DNA from: Simmondsia chinensis
Lineage: Eukaryota > Streptophyta > Magnoliopsida > Caryophyllales > Simmondsiaceae
Direction: 5' to 3'
DNA: 64,000 nt
NCBI GenBank assembly: GCA_018398585.1
Contig: JAGTTD010000008.1
Span: 28,945,208 to 29,009,207, forward strand
Shown here piece by piece: positions 54,301-64,000 of the stretch. The position numbers were made by a program, and so were the translations under genes. Under the pieces are notes generated by a model. It was not told the DNA's origin, made no database searches, and saw only the letters and a list, made by a program, of their open reading frames with translations. Numbering within the stretch: position 1 is the first letter of the stretch; each line of letters begins with the position of its first letter.

Positions 54301-55690
54301 GAGGGCGCAACCTGTGCGCTGATGACCTCCGTGACCTCCTTATGGATGCACGAGGTAGGGGACTCTTATGATGGTTATGCGCGAGCTTCAAAGTTAATTG
54401 CGCAGCTCGTGATTGACCCGGAGGGCAACAGTCCTTATTCATACCGAGATGGAGTGCTGCGCCGCAAGGAAATAATTTACATTGGGGGCACCACAAACCT
54501 CAGGCACCTTGGGCACCTTGATGCATGTCAAGCGCATGTTCTATTGGCCACAAATGATGCAAACCGCGCAAGAATGGGTGGGCAACTGTGATACATGCCA
54601 GCGCATCAAGAATGAAAGTGTTGCTTACCTCGGGCTATTGCAACCACTTGCCATTCCAAGCCAGGCATGGGAGAGCATCAGCATGGACTTCATCAAAGGT
54701 CTACCGAGCCCTTGGGCAAATATACCATCTTTGTAGTAGTGGTCAGACTCACCAAGTACTCACACATCATGGCATTGACACATCCTTATATCGGAGCGAA
54801 GGTAGTACAAGTTATTGCATGGGCTGCCCAAAGGCATAGTCTCGGACCATGATGGAATCTTTTAGAGCATAGTTTGGAAAGAGCTGATATGCCTAGCAGG
54901 GGTGGAACTAAGTACGAGCAGCGCTTACCATCCACAATAGCGTGGACAAACAGAGAGGGTGAACCAATGTCTTGAGACCTATTTATGGGGGATGGAATTG
55001 CACCGGCCCAAGTTATGGGCATAATGGCTACCATTAGCGAAATATTGGTACAATACTAACTACCATACGACACTCAAGACTACACCATTTCGTGCGCTAT
55101 ATGAACCACGCACCTTAGCTATTGACATTCCTTATGACACCCGCTCCGCAGTGGTTAAAGATTGGGCAAACGAGTGCCAAGTCATAATCAATCTCCTGAA
55201 GGACAATCTCAGGGAAGCCCAATGCCGCCACAAACAACAAGCTGATGCACGCAGAATTGAGAGAAATTTTGAGGTGAGAGACTTCATCTATCTGAAACTT
55301 CAGCCATACCGCCAAACTTTTGTAGCCATAAATAGGAATCTCAAGTTAGCCGCACGATACTACGATCCCAGCAAAGTCTTATCAAAAATTGGGGAAGTGG
55401 CCTACAAGTTAGAGTTGCTTGAAGGATCTCAAGTGCACCCAGTCTTCCTTGTTTCCAGACTTAAGAAGAAGTTGGGGAAAATGCATCCTATAGTTTAGAA
55501 CTGCCGAACGTGGACGAGGAAATCAACCCCGAGGTCAAGCCACAAGATTTTTTGAAGAAACGCGCAATAGTGCACAAGGGGCAGAAGGTCAAGCAAGTGC
55601 TAGTTCAGTGGAAGCACTTGCCAAACGATTTCGTAGCGTGGGAAGATTGGACCTTCATTAGGGGCCAATTCCTTGACTTCAATCCATGAG
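54301..55690 (+). pseudogene. Gypsy 2 integrase with chromodomain-like C-terminus
   Basis: FYWPQMMQTAQEWVGNCDTC contains the zinc-binding CDTC. SISMDFIKGLP has the first catalytic Asp (54682 region); IVSDHDGIF and SSAYHPQ, then GQTERVNQCLETYL, read across frames at 54835-54990, supply the second Asp and the Glu. VRDFIYLKLQPYRQ and HPVFLVSRLKKKLG (55151-55498) are the usual C-terminal motifs. KQVLVQWKHLPNDFVAWEDW (55590-55650) resembles the chromodomain-like tail that directs some gypsy elements to heterochromatin. Confidence 0.85.
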
Positions 55691-55718
55691 GACAAGGATT
55701 GCCTAAAGCGGGGGGCAA

Positions 55719-56228
55719 TATCATGTGCATGACATGTCCCTGCACACCAAGACATTATCATGACACTGTCAGGTCTGTATCCCGTGTTCGTGCTCCGTGC
55801 TCCGCATCCATGTCCCGTATCCCATGCTCCGCATCCCAAATCGTGTCCCAGAGCCTAGTCTGCGCACTCGCTCCACTGCGATTGACATCCACAAGCTGCC
55901 AAACTGCCAGCACACCATAGTACCGTACGGCACTAGTCCTCGGATTTGCTAGCTCATCATTAGTACAGTACTATTTTGATATTATCCTTTATTTTTTGCA
56001 TTTTCCTTGTATTTTTATATATTTCTAGATGTTTTTAGATATTTTCTATTTTTGTAATGTTTTTAAATAGCCGGTTGTAATTAAGGTTTTATCATCCAAT
56101 GAAATATATATGAAATCTCTTCTTCTCTCACCTCTCGCTTTCTGCTTCTTCACTCTCATCTAACTCTAACCTTTATTTATTTTCACCGGAGCCCTAAATA
56201 GGTGAGTCACCACCCGAGGGTTGTGACA
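55719..56228 (+). repeat. Gypsy 2 3' LTR
   Basis: It aligns over its length with 50615-51127, with scattered substitutions and small indels. Its first TG is now TA. It ends GGTTGTGACA before AAAGG. Confidence 0.9.
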
Positions 56229-56233
56229 AAAGG

Positions 56234-56740
56234 CAACAAAGTTAATAAGCAGCTAGAACTTATTCGTAAAATGTTTATGGACTGCTAAAAGTTCAAGTGA
56301 GTGGAAGCGGTGAGTATTTCATAAAGGTTTATTGGTGACTACTTGATAAGTTGATATATGGGTATACCTGTGACGACTGAAGTCTTGAATCCTTTGAAAA
56401 GTTCCAAGAATTAAAGACTAAAGTTGGGATCGTTTAAGTAATTGTATCAAGTCACTTTGTATAGATCAAAGGGGTGATTTATGGAGAATTCTTAATTTTT
56501 CGTACTGCAAAGTGTTGTACAAAGGATCAATAATATGTTATTAAATATGGTAAGATTCATATGATGAGTAACATCTACATATCAAAATATATGTTATGTA
56601 AGAGGTTTTAGAAAGTGTTCTAAAAGTACAGTAGATAGCTTGTGTTAGATAAATTAACAATATGAGATATTGTGCCTTAACAGCATCATACAAATTATAG
56701 CTCAAATGATGTATTAAGTATATATTCAACCATATTATTG
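56234..56740. other. Degraded copia B internal sequence
   Basis: This continues the sequence that gypsy 2 interrupted at 50614. No domain can be read until about 56750. It probably includes the decayed gag-to-integrase span of copia B, now mostly lost. Confidence 0.4.
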
Positions 56741-57923
56741 TCACACTAAGCACATGCGAGTTTTGGTGTAGTGGGAGGATAGTCAAGTCACCTGACGAAT
56801 TCATCTCCGTAGGCTTAACGGTTGAGCAAGATAATGAATCTGATCCTCTAAACTATAACGAAGCTCTTAACAATAAAGATGCGGACCAATAGGTCAGGGC
56901 AATAAAGCCTAAGTTAGAATAATTGCATTTTAACTATGTTTGGGAACTTGTGGAGGCGTTGATAGACATTAAGTCCATTAGATTAGATCTAAATGGATCT
57001 ACAAGAATAAAAGAGTTGTGTGGACGAGAAGGTTGAGACCTTCAAAGGTAGATTGATGGTACTGGGTCTTATCTTATAGGAAGGAATCGTCCTTGATGAA
57101 ATCTTCTAGCTAGATGCTATGGCTTAAGTCCACAAGGATACTCTTATCCATTGTATCTCATTGTGATGGGACATGGAAATGGAAATCAAGACGATGTTTT
57201 CTTAATATTCATCTTGAGAATGGTATATATATGATACAACCAAACAGAATGGTATATATATGATACAACCAAACAAGCTTGTGGCCAGGAGTTAGGAGCA
57301 TATAGTGTGCAAACTGAAGAAGCCTACTTGTTACCTTAAATAATTATCTTGTTCATTGAATAGTAGATTTGATAACGCCTTTCAAGAGTTAGGGATTTGA
57401 ATAAATTATTGGTGAACCTTGAAAGTATAAGTGACATGACTAGAAAGAAGTGACTTTCTAAGTATTGCATATCGATGACTTTCTATTCATTAAAAATGGT
57501 GTAGAATTGTTATGAGCTATTAAGATTTTTGTTGTCGAGTTGATTAAAAATGAAAGACCTGAGCTGAGCCACCTATGTTCTGAGGATCAAGCTTTAGCGT
57601 AATTCAAAGAAGGAATGTTGATTTTATCATGGATTACCTATTTAAGAAGGGACTTCAGACATCTGATGTCAAAGATCCAAGTTTATCCTAGGAGTGGAAG
57701 TCATTAGATGGTGAAGAGTGAAGTAGTCATGTATTGGTTACTTCACTATGGAAGTTGGGTACTTGATAGCTATGAAGTTCTTAAGTAGACTACTTGACTC
57801 AGAAAGTTCCTAGCAGATCAAAGCTTGAGAGCAAAGGAATGAGATAGTGATAGATCAATATTGACAGAATTTATTGTCAATGAGTTGACTGATCCTTAAG
57901 GGATAGTTATGCAGTGCAAGGAC
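56741..57923 (+). pseudogene. Copia B linker and reverse transcriptase relic
   Basis: GRIVKSPDEFISVGLTVEQD then NESDPLNYNEALN (56770-56870) corresponds to the copia A linker at 14980-15100, followed by the RT start (FNYVWELVEALIDIKSIR). Later, frame-shifted pieces include VETFKGRL, LENGIYMIQPN (57212-57250) and DDFLFIKNGVELL (57475-57515), the last being the YVDD region. A short direct duplication, GAATGGTATATATATGATAC, occurs at 57210 and 57246. Very degraded. Confidence 0.68.
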
Positions 57924-57934
57924 AAATGGAAGAT
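57924..57934 (+). other. Copia B polypurine tract
   Basis: AAATGGAAGAT precedes LTR start TGTTAAAACTGG, the same position as AAGTGGGAGAT in copia A. Confidence 0.8.
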
Positions 57935-59771
57935 TGTTAAAACTGGTATCTTGGAAAACCTAATTATCGTATTTAAGTATTAAATAAATGAAATTGTTTT
58001 ATTTACTTATGTTTTACAAGTCAAATATTAGTGTAATTGTTTTTTTAAAACGTCTCATGAGATAAAGTAGTCCAAGGTGACATATCAAGTTTGGTTTAGC
58101 CACAGATAGACAAAAATCAAATTAATGATATGTTATTAATGAATGTTCGTTGTTGGTCATAAGTTTGGACATCTTGTTTGATAAAACTCTAATATGATAC
58201 TTTAAATGACTAGTCCTGGTCATGTGGATAGGAATCTAAGAGAGTTATATTCGTGTTGTCAATAAGAATGGAACATTGAGCAGGACCACCAGAATTATTT
58301 TCTTCGCCATTGCTGTCAAAAATAACTAATTCTCTAAGACGATAACTATAAATCCTGAAAATAGTCCAAAATTGTGCATTGATTGTTCGTTGCTTTGATG
58401 TGCTAAAAGGATTAATCACAACACATTGACTTAAATCTTACGTGCGTTGGGTAGCAGCATGAAGTGTACCAGGAACATATGTTTTACATGGAATCTACAG
58501 TCTCTTACGAGATAAAGATGTCCCCGTAGTTGATTCGCAAGCATACGAACAGATTCAAGAATCTTTGGCCAAAGTATTCCATATGTTTGACATTTGGAAT
58601 TAGTACATAAATTATTTTTTGTATTATTGAAATTGTTCGAGAAGGGCAAGTCGAGAACTATGGTGAAAGATGCGAGAAAAAATAACGAGAGCATTTCAAT
58701 TTATTTTTGCTCATGGATATCTAGTAGAGGGGTTAATCGTAATAATAAAAGATGTTTGAAAATTCTTGAGTGAATATATTTATTTCTAGAGTGCAACAAT
58801 ATTTATTTAGTGAAATTAAGTATTGTTTAATGATAATTAATTTTATCAAGTATTGATAATAAGATTTGATCCATTTGGAGCAAGAATTAAGTTGTCCTCA
58901 ATGTCCCTACGCAAGCCTCAATTTAACGCACTGTTTGAAAATATTTAAACGAATTCATGAGTTAAATTATTTATTTATGAGATAAATAAATTTATTATGC
59001 TAAGCTTATAATTCATGAGATAAATTTATACATATTGAAAATACTTCAAATTTTAATTTATAAATATATATATATATGTGTGTGTGTGTGTCTGTTTGTG
59101 TGTCTGGGTGTGCGTGTAAAATTCCAGCGCATGACATGACCTGAAGGATCATGTAACCCAATATTTTATTTATATATTTTTTATTTTTTTATTTTTCAGC
59201 AATAAGATTGAGTTTGTTACGACTTTTTCTTATACTCACAAATGTATATATATAATGATATATACCAGATGTAATAAGGGTATGAGAAGTACACATTTGG
59301 TCTCTCCTGCGGCAAAACTTTAAAAATTATTTTAGGAGTTTGCAAATTAAATTTTAGCATAGTTTTTCTGAAAATTTGTTTTTCATAATGGTTAAAAGGA
59401 AATATTTTGTTCTGAAATTTTTCTTAAATTAATCATTTTGGGAACCCACACTCCCAATGTTAGAAATATTATTGCAAAGAAAACCTTGAGGTGCCAATTT
59501 ATTCTTTTCCAAATTCAAATCTTAAAGTAAGAATTGGGATTAATGCTTATTTAATTTGATTCTCTTATTTCGGTTGTTCTACATACAATGCTTACACATG
59601 TTTTATTTGATATTTTATTTGTCATGTTATGATCCTATTAACATGTGATCTAGATTTAATTAAGTAGTTTAATTAGATCAAGCCTTTAAATTTAAAATTA
59701 ATAATTTTAAATTTGTTTCCACTGCGCTCACTCTAGCTAATTTAGGAAATATTTGTGAAATATTCCCAATA
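57935..59771 (+). repeat. LTR B, 3' copy (1837 bp)
   Basis: It starts TGTTAAAACTGGTATCTTGG after the polypurine tract and ends GAAATATTCCCAATA. The segment from about 58431 matches 5685-5858 plus 45899-46820, allowing the split 5' LTR to be recognised. An AT then GT dinucleotide run occurs at 59064-59112. Confidence 0.82.
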
Positions 59772-61090
59772 GGTGAATGGCGGTTTGCGAGCTTTTTGCT
59801 CATGACATTGAAGATCCTAATGAGTAGATATTTCTTATGCCTCTCATGAGTACGAACCAACACCTTTATATAGAAAAAGCTGGAGTCTGCTCATTAAAGA
59901 CTCCTAATCCATATAGAGCTTGACTCCAACTTGTACACTACTATACAAGTCCAAGATAACCCTCTTCTTTATAGTTTTAAGAGTTGTGGGAAACTAGGAG
60001 TCCAAGGATTTGTCTTTGGAAAAGCAACTGAAGAAATGGACTTGTTTAAGAAACCAAGACTTTCAATGCAATTGAAATATTGGTTACTGCATCTAAAAAA
60101 CTTTCAAACATGTGACTTTCACTCAATTGATATGTACTTCCTTTGGGTATTAGAATTTTCAATTGTTATAGTGACAAGAAGTTTTAAGTTTTCCCTCACT
60201 CTTATTGCTTTGGAACTTGATTCTACAACAAATAAATCAATCATGTGTTTTTGATCATTGTAGGCATGATAGGCTAAGACTATCTATATTAGCATTGCCC
60301 CATTTTACATTTGCAATTGAAGCTAAATTGGATGTGCTAGAGACCACCGTAATTGTATCACAACACATTGCTTTAGAAAAGATCCATGACCATAATGGAA
60401 GGAAACCACTATCCTTAGAGTTGCCACTTATAATATGAACAGTATGTGGCTCTGAATCAAAATAAAGAAACAATGTGAAAATTTATAATTTTTTGTTTCT
60501 TGGTTGTTTTTACTCCTTAAGGCCTATTAGGCAAAGTTAAAAAGTGTTCTTTTGTATTGAAAGCAAAAGTTATTTTTGTGCTTCTAAGCTGAAGCAGAAA
60601 TGTAGAGCTTCTCGTTTTGAGCAAAGGTAGAATTAATAACCATTCCTAAGACAAAACTACCCCTACTCAAGCACTAAAATTATATCTTAAATCCTAATAT
60701 TAATCCTTCAACTCATCCCTAAAAACCTAAACCTAGCTAGCAAATCCATCACTCCTTTTAGCGGAACTACCACTATAGGTCGACCACTGCCACTGCGTAG
60801 ACTATTGCCGGACCATCAGCCATCGCTACGCTGTCCAGCCCCCAATAGCTGTACACCAACACCACGTCGTGATTTTGCGTCTCGCCCACCTACCCTCACA
60901 TTCTCTGCTGTGGTCGACAATCGATAGTTGATGGTCGACCATCAACGTCAACCGTGAACTGTCAACCTGCGTGTGTCGACCCATGGCATCAAGCATCATT
61001 CTTCGACCCACGATGTTAATCCTTGGCATTGACCTTCTACCCTACACCCCCTATTTTCAAGATTCTCTTTTTATTTTTGGTTGATCTTTC
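59772..61090. other. Unassigned region
   Basis: The longest frame is 59931-60254 (107 codons, plus strand, MYTTIQVQDNPLLYSFKSCG). I recognise no domain in it, nor in the minus-strand frame 60473-60255. 60770-61030 is a GC-richer patch with CGACCATCAGCCATC / TCGACCATCAACGTC motifs. Element ends are not visible. Confidence 0.4.
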
Positions 61091-61610
61091 AATTACAGTG
61101 TGATTTTCGTTTCGGTGATTTCCCAAAATAGCACGTTTGGTAATTTTTAATCCTAAAATAACATACAAAATTTTAAAATTACCAAAATAGCACACAAAAA
61201 TTCAAAATTACCAAAATGACACGCTCAGTCAAGGTGCCACTGGCACATTAGCAGGGGCATTTTTTTGTCATTTTATATCGTTAAAAATAAAAATTAAGAT
61301 TTTTTTAACGCCTGCAAAAAATATTTAGGAAAATATAAAAAAAGTAATTGCCTAAATTTTTTGTATGATATTATATAGATATTATTTTTTTTTTTTATCA
61401 AATAGATATTATTATTTGATATACATAAACTTACTCAATTTTTAAAAAAGTATTGTCCAAAAAAAAATATTCATTATTATTATTATTGTTATGTATCAAA
61501 GTTTATATGTTATGTAGAATAAAATTTTTTTTGAACACCATACAAATAAAAATAAAATATTCAGACTATTAAAAATATAACTATTTTAAGGAAAAATTAT
61601 TATAAAAGCA
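61091..61610. repeat. Probable MITE-like repeat with ACCAAAATAGCAC motifs
   Basis: TCCCAAAATAGCACG, CCTAAAATAACATAC, ACCAAAATAGCACAC and ACCAAAATGACACGC follow each other about every 35 bp at 61121-61232. Similar text begins many plant Mutator-like or MITE ends, but I found no matching inverted end, so the type is uncertain. Confidence 0.4.
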
Positions 61611-61614
61611 TAAT

Positions 61615-62127
61615 AAAGTCATTAGCGCAATATGATCCCATAATTATTGGAAAAAAAGGGCATAAAAATTAAAGATTTCTTCATGTATAACTATGTGGTA
61701 CAAGCTTGTAGAGCTTTATGATACATTTAGTTAAAAGTTGTGGTACATTTACTTCAAACTCGGTACATTTCTAAAACTAATTCTAAATGTGTTCAAACTA
61801 AGTTGGGGAGCCTTTAGGACAATTAGAGATTCTTAATGAAGTTATTAGTATAACATAATCCCATAATTAGTGAAAAATGGCATCAAAATTAAAGATTCCT
61901 TCATTTTTAACTCAATGGTACAAGATAGTAGAACCTTCTGGTACATTTAATTAAAAGTAGAGGTATATTTCGTTAAAATTCGTGGTACATTTATAAAACT
62001 AACTCCAAATGGGTATAGACACTTAATGAAATCATTACTATAACATAATCCCATAATTAATGGAAAATTGGCATAAGAATTAAAGATTTTTTCAAGTATA
62101 ACTATATGGTACATTTTTATAGTCCAA
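61615..62127. repeat. Tandem repeats of about 190-220 bp, 2.5 copies
   Basis: ATAATCCCATAATTA-type text at about 61632, 61855 and 62048 is followed each time by a GGCATAARAATTAAAGATT-type block and a GTACAAG / GGTACATTT series. The last copy is cut by the adjoining LTR at about 62128. Confidence 0.7.
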
Positions 62128-62434
62128 GTATAATCTTGGCTATAACCTAGGTGAGATAGAAGTTAGATGAGAAGAGAAGTGAAAGGAGATGAGAAGATAG
62201 AGAATATCTCAAGGAGATGTATATTTCATTCAATGAATATGAATCTTACAAGAACATCATTATTTATACTCTTTACCAGACATAAGCTTCAAACAATGAA
62301 TCTAGACAATCACTAACATAAGCACCGACTCAATTCAGCTGCCGAAATGGACCAAACTAACCATTAAAACCAACTCAACTAACTTTCCCACTGAAAACAT
62401 TTGAATCACTAAAAAACACCTTTGGGCTACGACA
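62128..62434 (-). repeat. Gypsy D 3' LTR
   Basis: The minus strand starts TGTCGTAGCCCAAAGG at 62434. The far end contains the palindrome CCAAGTATAATCTTGG, equivalent to the GATTCAAG...CTTGAATC palindromes of the other family D copies. The outer boundary near 62128 is approximate. Confidence 0.75.
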
Positions 62435-62447
62435 TTACCCTCCCATT

Positions 62448-63844
62448 GAACCCATTCTTGTCTCAAGAATGAAAGGAAGGGAATTAAGACTTCAAGAACC
62501 ACCAATTCTCCCAAGATGCATACTCCTTTCCCAAATTATCTCACTTAATCCAAACTTGATCCACAGCCACGCCTTGCTGCTGCACAACCCTTCGACCCAG
62601 GACAACTACTAGTTCCTGCAGAACCATACCTTGAGCTGAAGCTAACAGAGGTTCTGTTGCACAAACTGACCCTTTAGCCACATGTTTCTTGAGTAGAGAA
62701 ATATGGAACACAGGATGCACTAGACTATTCGGAGGAAGCTCAAGCTTATAAGCCACGCTACCAAACTTTTCCAAGGCCTTGTAAGGTCCAAATTACCTGG
62801 CACACAACATAACATTCTTACGCATTGCAACTGAGTACTGCCTGTAGGGATGTAACTTCAAGTACACCAAATCTCCAACTGCAAAACTTCTGTCAACTCT
62901 CCCCTTGTCAGCATAATACTTCATTCGAGCTTGTGCAACCTGGAGATTATCTTTAAGCTGTTGAACTAGTCGTTTTCTCTGATGCAGAAGTTCATTGACA
63001 GAATCCAGATGAGAAGTCAGTCCTTGACACACCATAGGTGCTGGAGGATCATACCTATATAGTGCTTTAAATGGAGAAGTATCTAAGGAAGCATGAGAAT
63101 GAGTATTGTACCAATACTCCACAAGTGTCAACCACCTATTCCAACCCTTAGGATGTAAAAATGCGACTCCCCGCAAATACTGTTCTATACACTGATTTAC
63201 CCTTTCTTTTTGCTCATCTAATTGGGGATGATAAGAGAAGCTTAAGGACAAGGTGGTTCCCAGTAATGAGAACAATTCACTCCCGAAGTTACCAGTAAAT
63301 AATCGGTCCCGATCAGAAACTAGCTATTGAAGAAGTCCATGTAACTTATAAACATGATCTAAGAAGAGCCTTGCCAACTTCTCAACTAAGATGGGATGGG
63401 AGGGAGCAATGAAATGTCCAAACATGGTGAATCGATCCACAATCACCCAAATTATCTCCTTACCCTCGAATTTTGGCAATCCTTCAATGAAATCCATGCT
63501 GACATGGGTGCAAGCCCCTTCTGGCACAGCTAAAGGTTTTAACAATCCCTTGTAAGGCATATGCTCTACCTTGATCTGCTGGCGAACCTCATACTGTAAG
63601 GCATATTCTTGCACTTCCCTCTTCATACTAGGCCAATAGAAGTATTGTTTGACCCTAGAGTAAGTACATCCCTGCCTAAATGTCCTCCCCAAGGAGAATC
63701 ATGAGAAGCTTCCAAGATCTGCCTTCTGAGTCCCGTGCTAGTACCAATGTAAATCTTTCCTTTAACTCGCACAATGCCTTGCTTAACAGTCACCTCATAT
63801 ACAGCTGGGAATAATCTACTTCTGAGCATACTCATCATTCTCAT
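62448..63844 (-). pseudogene. Gypsy D integrase with chromodomain-like tail
   Basis: The minus strand, right to left: zinc-binding region with YFYWPSMKREVQEYALQYEV (HHCC partly lost, CxxC mutated to YEVR); core VSMDFIEGLPKFEGKEIIWV, then IVDRFTMFGHF (first Asp); LSFSYHPQLDEQKERVNQCI with the Glu (63275-62793); VGDLVYLKLHPYRQ and [15 protein letters not shown] (62774-62541). [17 protein letters not shown] and KEYASWENWWFLKS resemble the gypsy 2 tail. Frame changes occur near 63300, 62790 and 62540. Confidence 0.88.
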
Positions 63845-64000
63845 ATGACTTAATAACTTCGTTCATCCACAAAGGAACCACTAAAGTCATGGCCGAACAG
63901 GTAGCTTCCCCTTTGTCCTCTTCTTGCCTCCTAGATAAAGCATCTGCCACTGAATTTTCTACCCCTTTCCTATACTCAATAGTGTAATCCAGTCCATGCA
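63845..64000 (-). pseudogene. Gypsy D RNase H C-terminal end
   Basis: The minus strand from the window edge reads GLDYTIEYRKGVENSVADAL, then SRRQEE, the end of gypsy RNase H (DALSR motif), followed by the linker to integrase. The rest lies outside the window. Confidence 0.82.

Larger units (their letters stand above)
50615..56228 (+). mobile_element. Gypsy 2: complete Ty3/gypsy element (5.6 kb)
   Basis: LTRs of 513 and 510 bp (50615-51127 and 55719-56228), an exact 5-bp target duplication AAAGG (50610-50614 and 56229-56233), a primer site TTTGGTATCCGTGC (51128-51141) and a polypurine tract AAAGCGGGGGGCAA (55705-55718) define it. Gag, protease, RT, RNase H, integrase and a chromodomain-like C-terminus follow in order but with many stops and frameshifts. 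Confidence 0.93.
62128..64000 (-). mobile_element. Gypsy D: 3' part of a Ty3/gypsy element, cut by the window edge
   Basis: A 3' LTR (about 62128-62434) is followed on its right by a minus-strand polypurine tract GGGAGGGTAA (62435-62447) and then by integrase and RNase H relics reading leftward. LTR motifs (CTATAACCTAGG, GAGAAGAGAAGTGAAAGG) relate it to the family D pieces inside the CACTA element (29948 and 38741). Confidence 0.85.

Noticed and set aside
59064..59112. AT/GT run as an origin or regulatory element
   Set aside because: It is a simple dinucleotide microsatellite inside LTR B; nothing else supports a function.

Overview
The window is nuclear DNA from a flowering plant and is almost entirely transposable elements and organelle DNA. 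The evidence is decayed plant-type Ty1/copia and Ty3/gypsy retrotransposons, a CACTA (En/Spm) DNA transposon, a LINE tail, a Mutator-like MITE, and a block of plastid DNA with angiosperm gene order. I found no intact host gene. Nearly every coding region is broken by stops and frameshifts. The plastid copy retains infA and rpl22, so the donor plastid still had both; this argues weakly against a legume or a typical rosid, but I cannot name the species.

Layout: (1) 1-251 is the end of a CACTA element inserted in a copia relic. (2) 252-5305 is that relic ('copia C') in the order integrase-RT-RNaseH, LTR, gag-protease, LTR stub. (3) 5685-46820 is a Russian doll. A copia LTR ('LTR B') is split by a minus-strand gypsy ('gypsy 1', 5859-45898, target duplication TTAGT). 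Gypsy 1 is split by a full-length copia ('copia A', 9716-17943, target duplication ATGGA, itself carrying a LINE tail) and by a 26.5-kb segment with hAT-like ends (18538-45050, target duplication YGCCCACT). That segment carries about 12.4 kb of plastid DNA: fragments of rrn16, psbK and ycf2, then trnI-CAU through rpl23, rpl2, rps19, rpl22, rps3, rpl16, rpl14, rps8, infA, rpl36, rps11, rpoA, petD and petB. The plastid DNA is in turn interrupted by a Mutator-like MITE in rpl22 (22262-22789) and a 13.0-kb autonomous-type CACTA element in rpoA (28173-41178, target duplication TGC). The CACTA element is itself invaded by LTR-element pieces.

(4) 46821-59771 is the rest of the oldest copia ('copia B'): leader, pol relics and 3' LTR. 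It is interrupted by another LTR (from 48913) and by a complete plus-strand gypsy ('gypsy 2', 50615-56228, target duplication AAAGG). (5) 59772-62127 is unassigned repeat-rich sequence. (6) 62128-64000 is the 3' part of a minus-strand gypsy ('gypsy D') that runs off the window.

The genes do not act together as a host system. The window records successive insertions whose order can be read from target-site duplications. The strongest points are the plastid segment lying between hAT-like ends, the depth of nesting with boundaries still legible, and a large non-coding leader block shared by two related copia elements. Family assignments and plastid comparisons rest on my knowledge of these proteins and genes; no database search was run.
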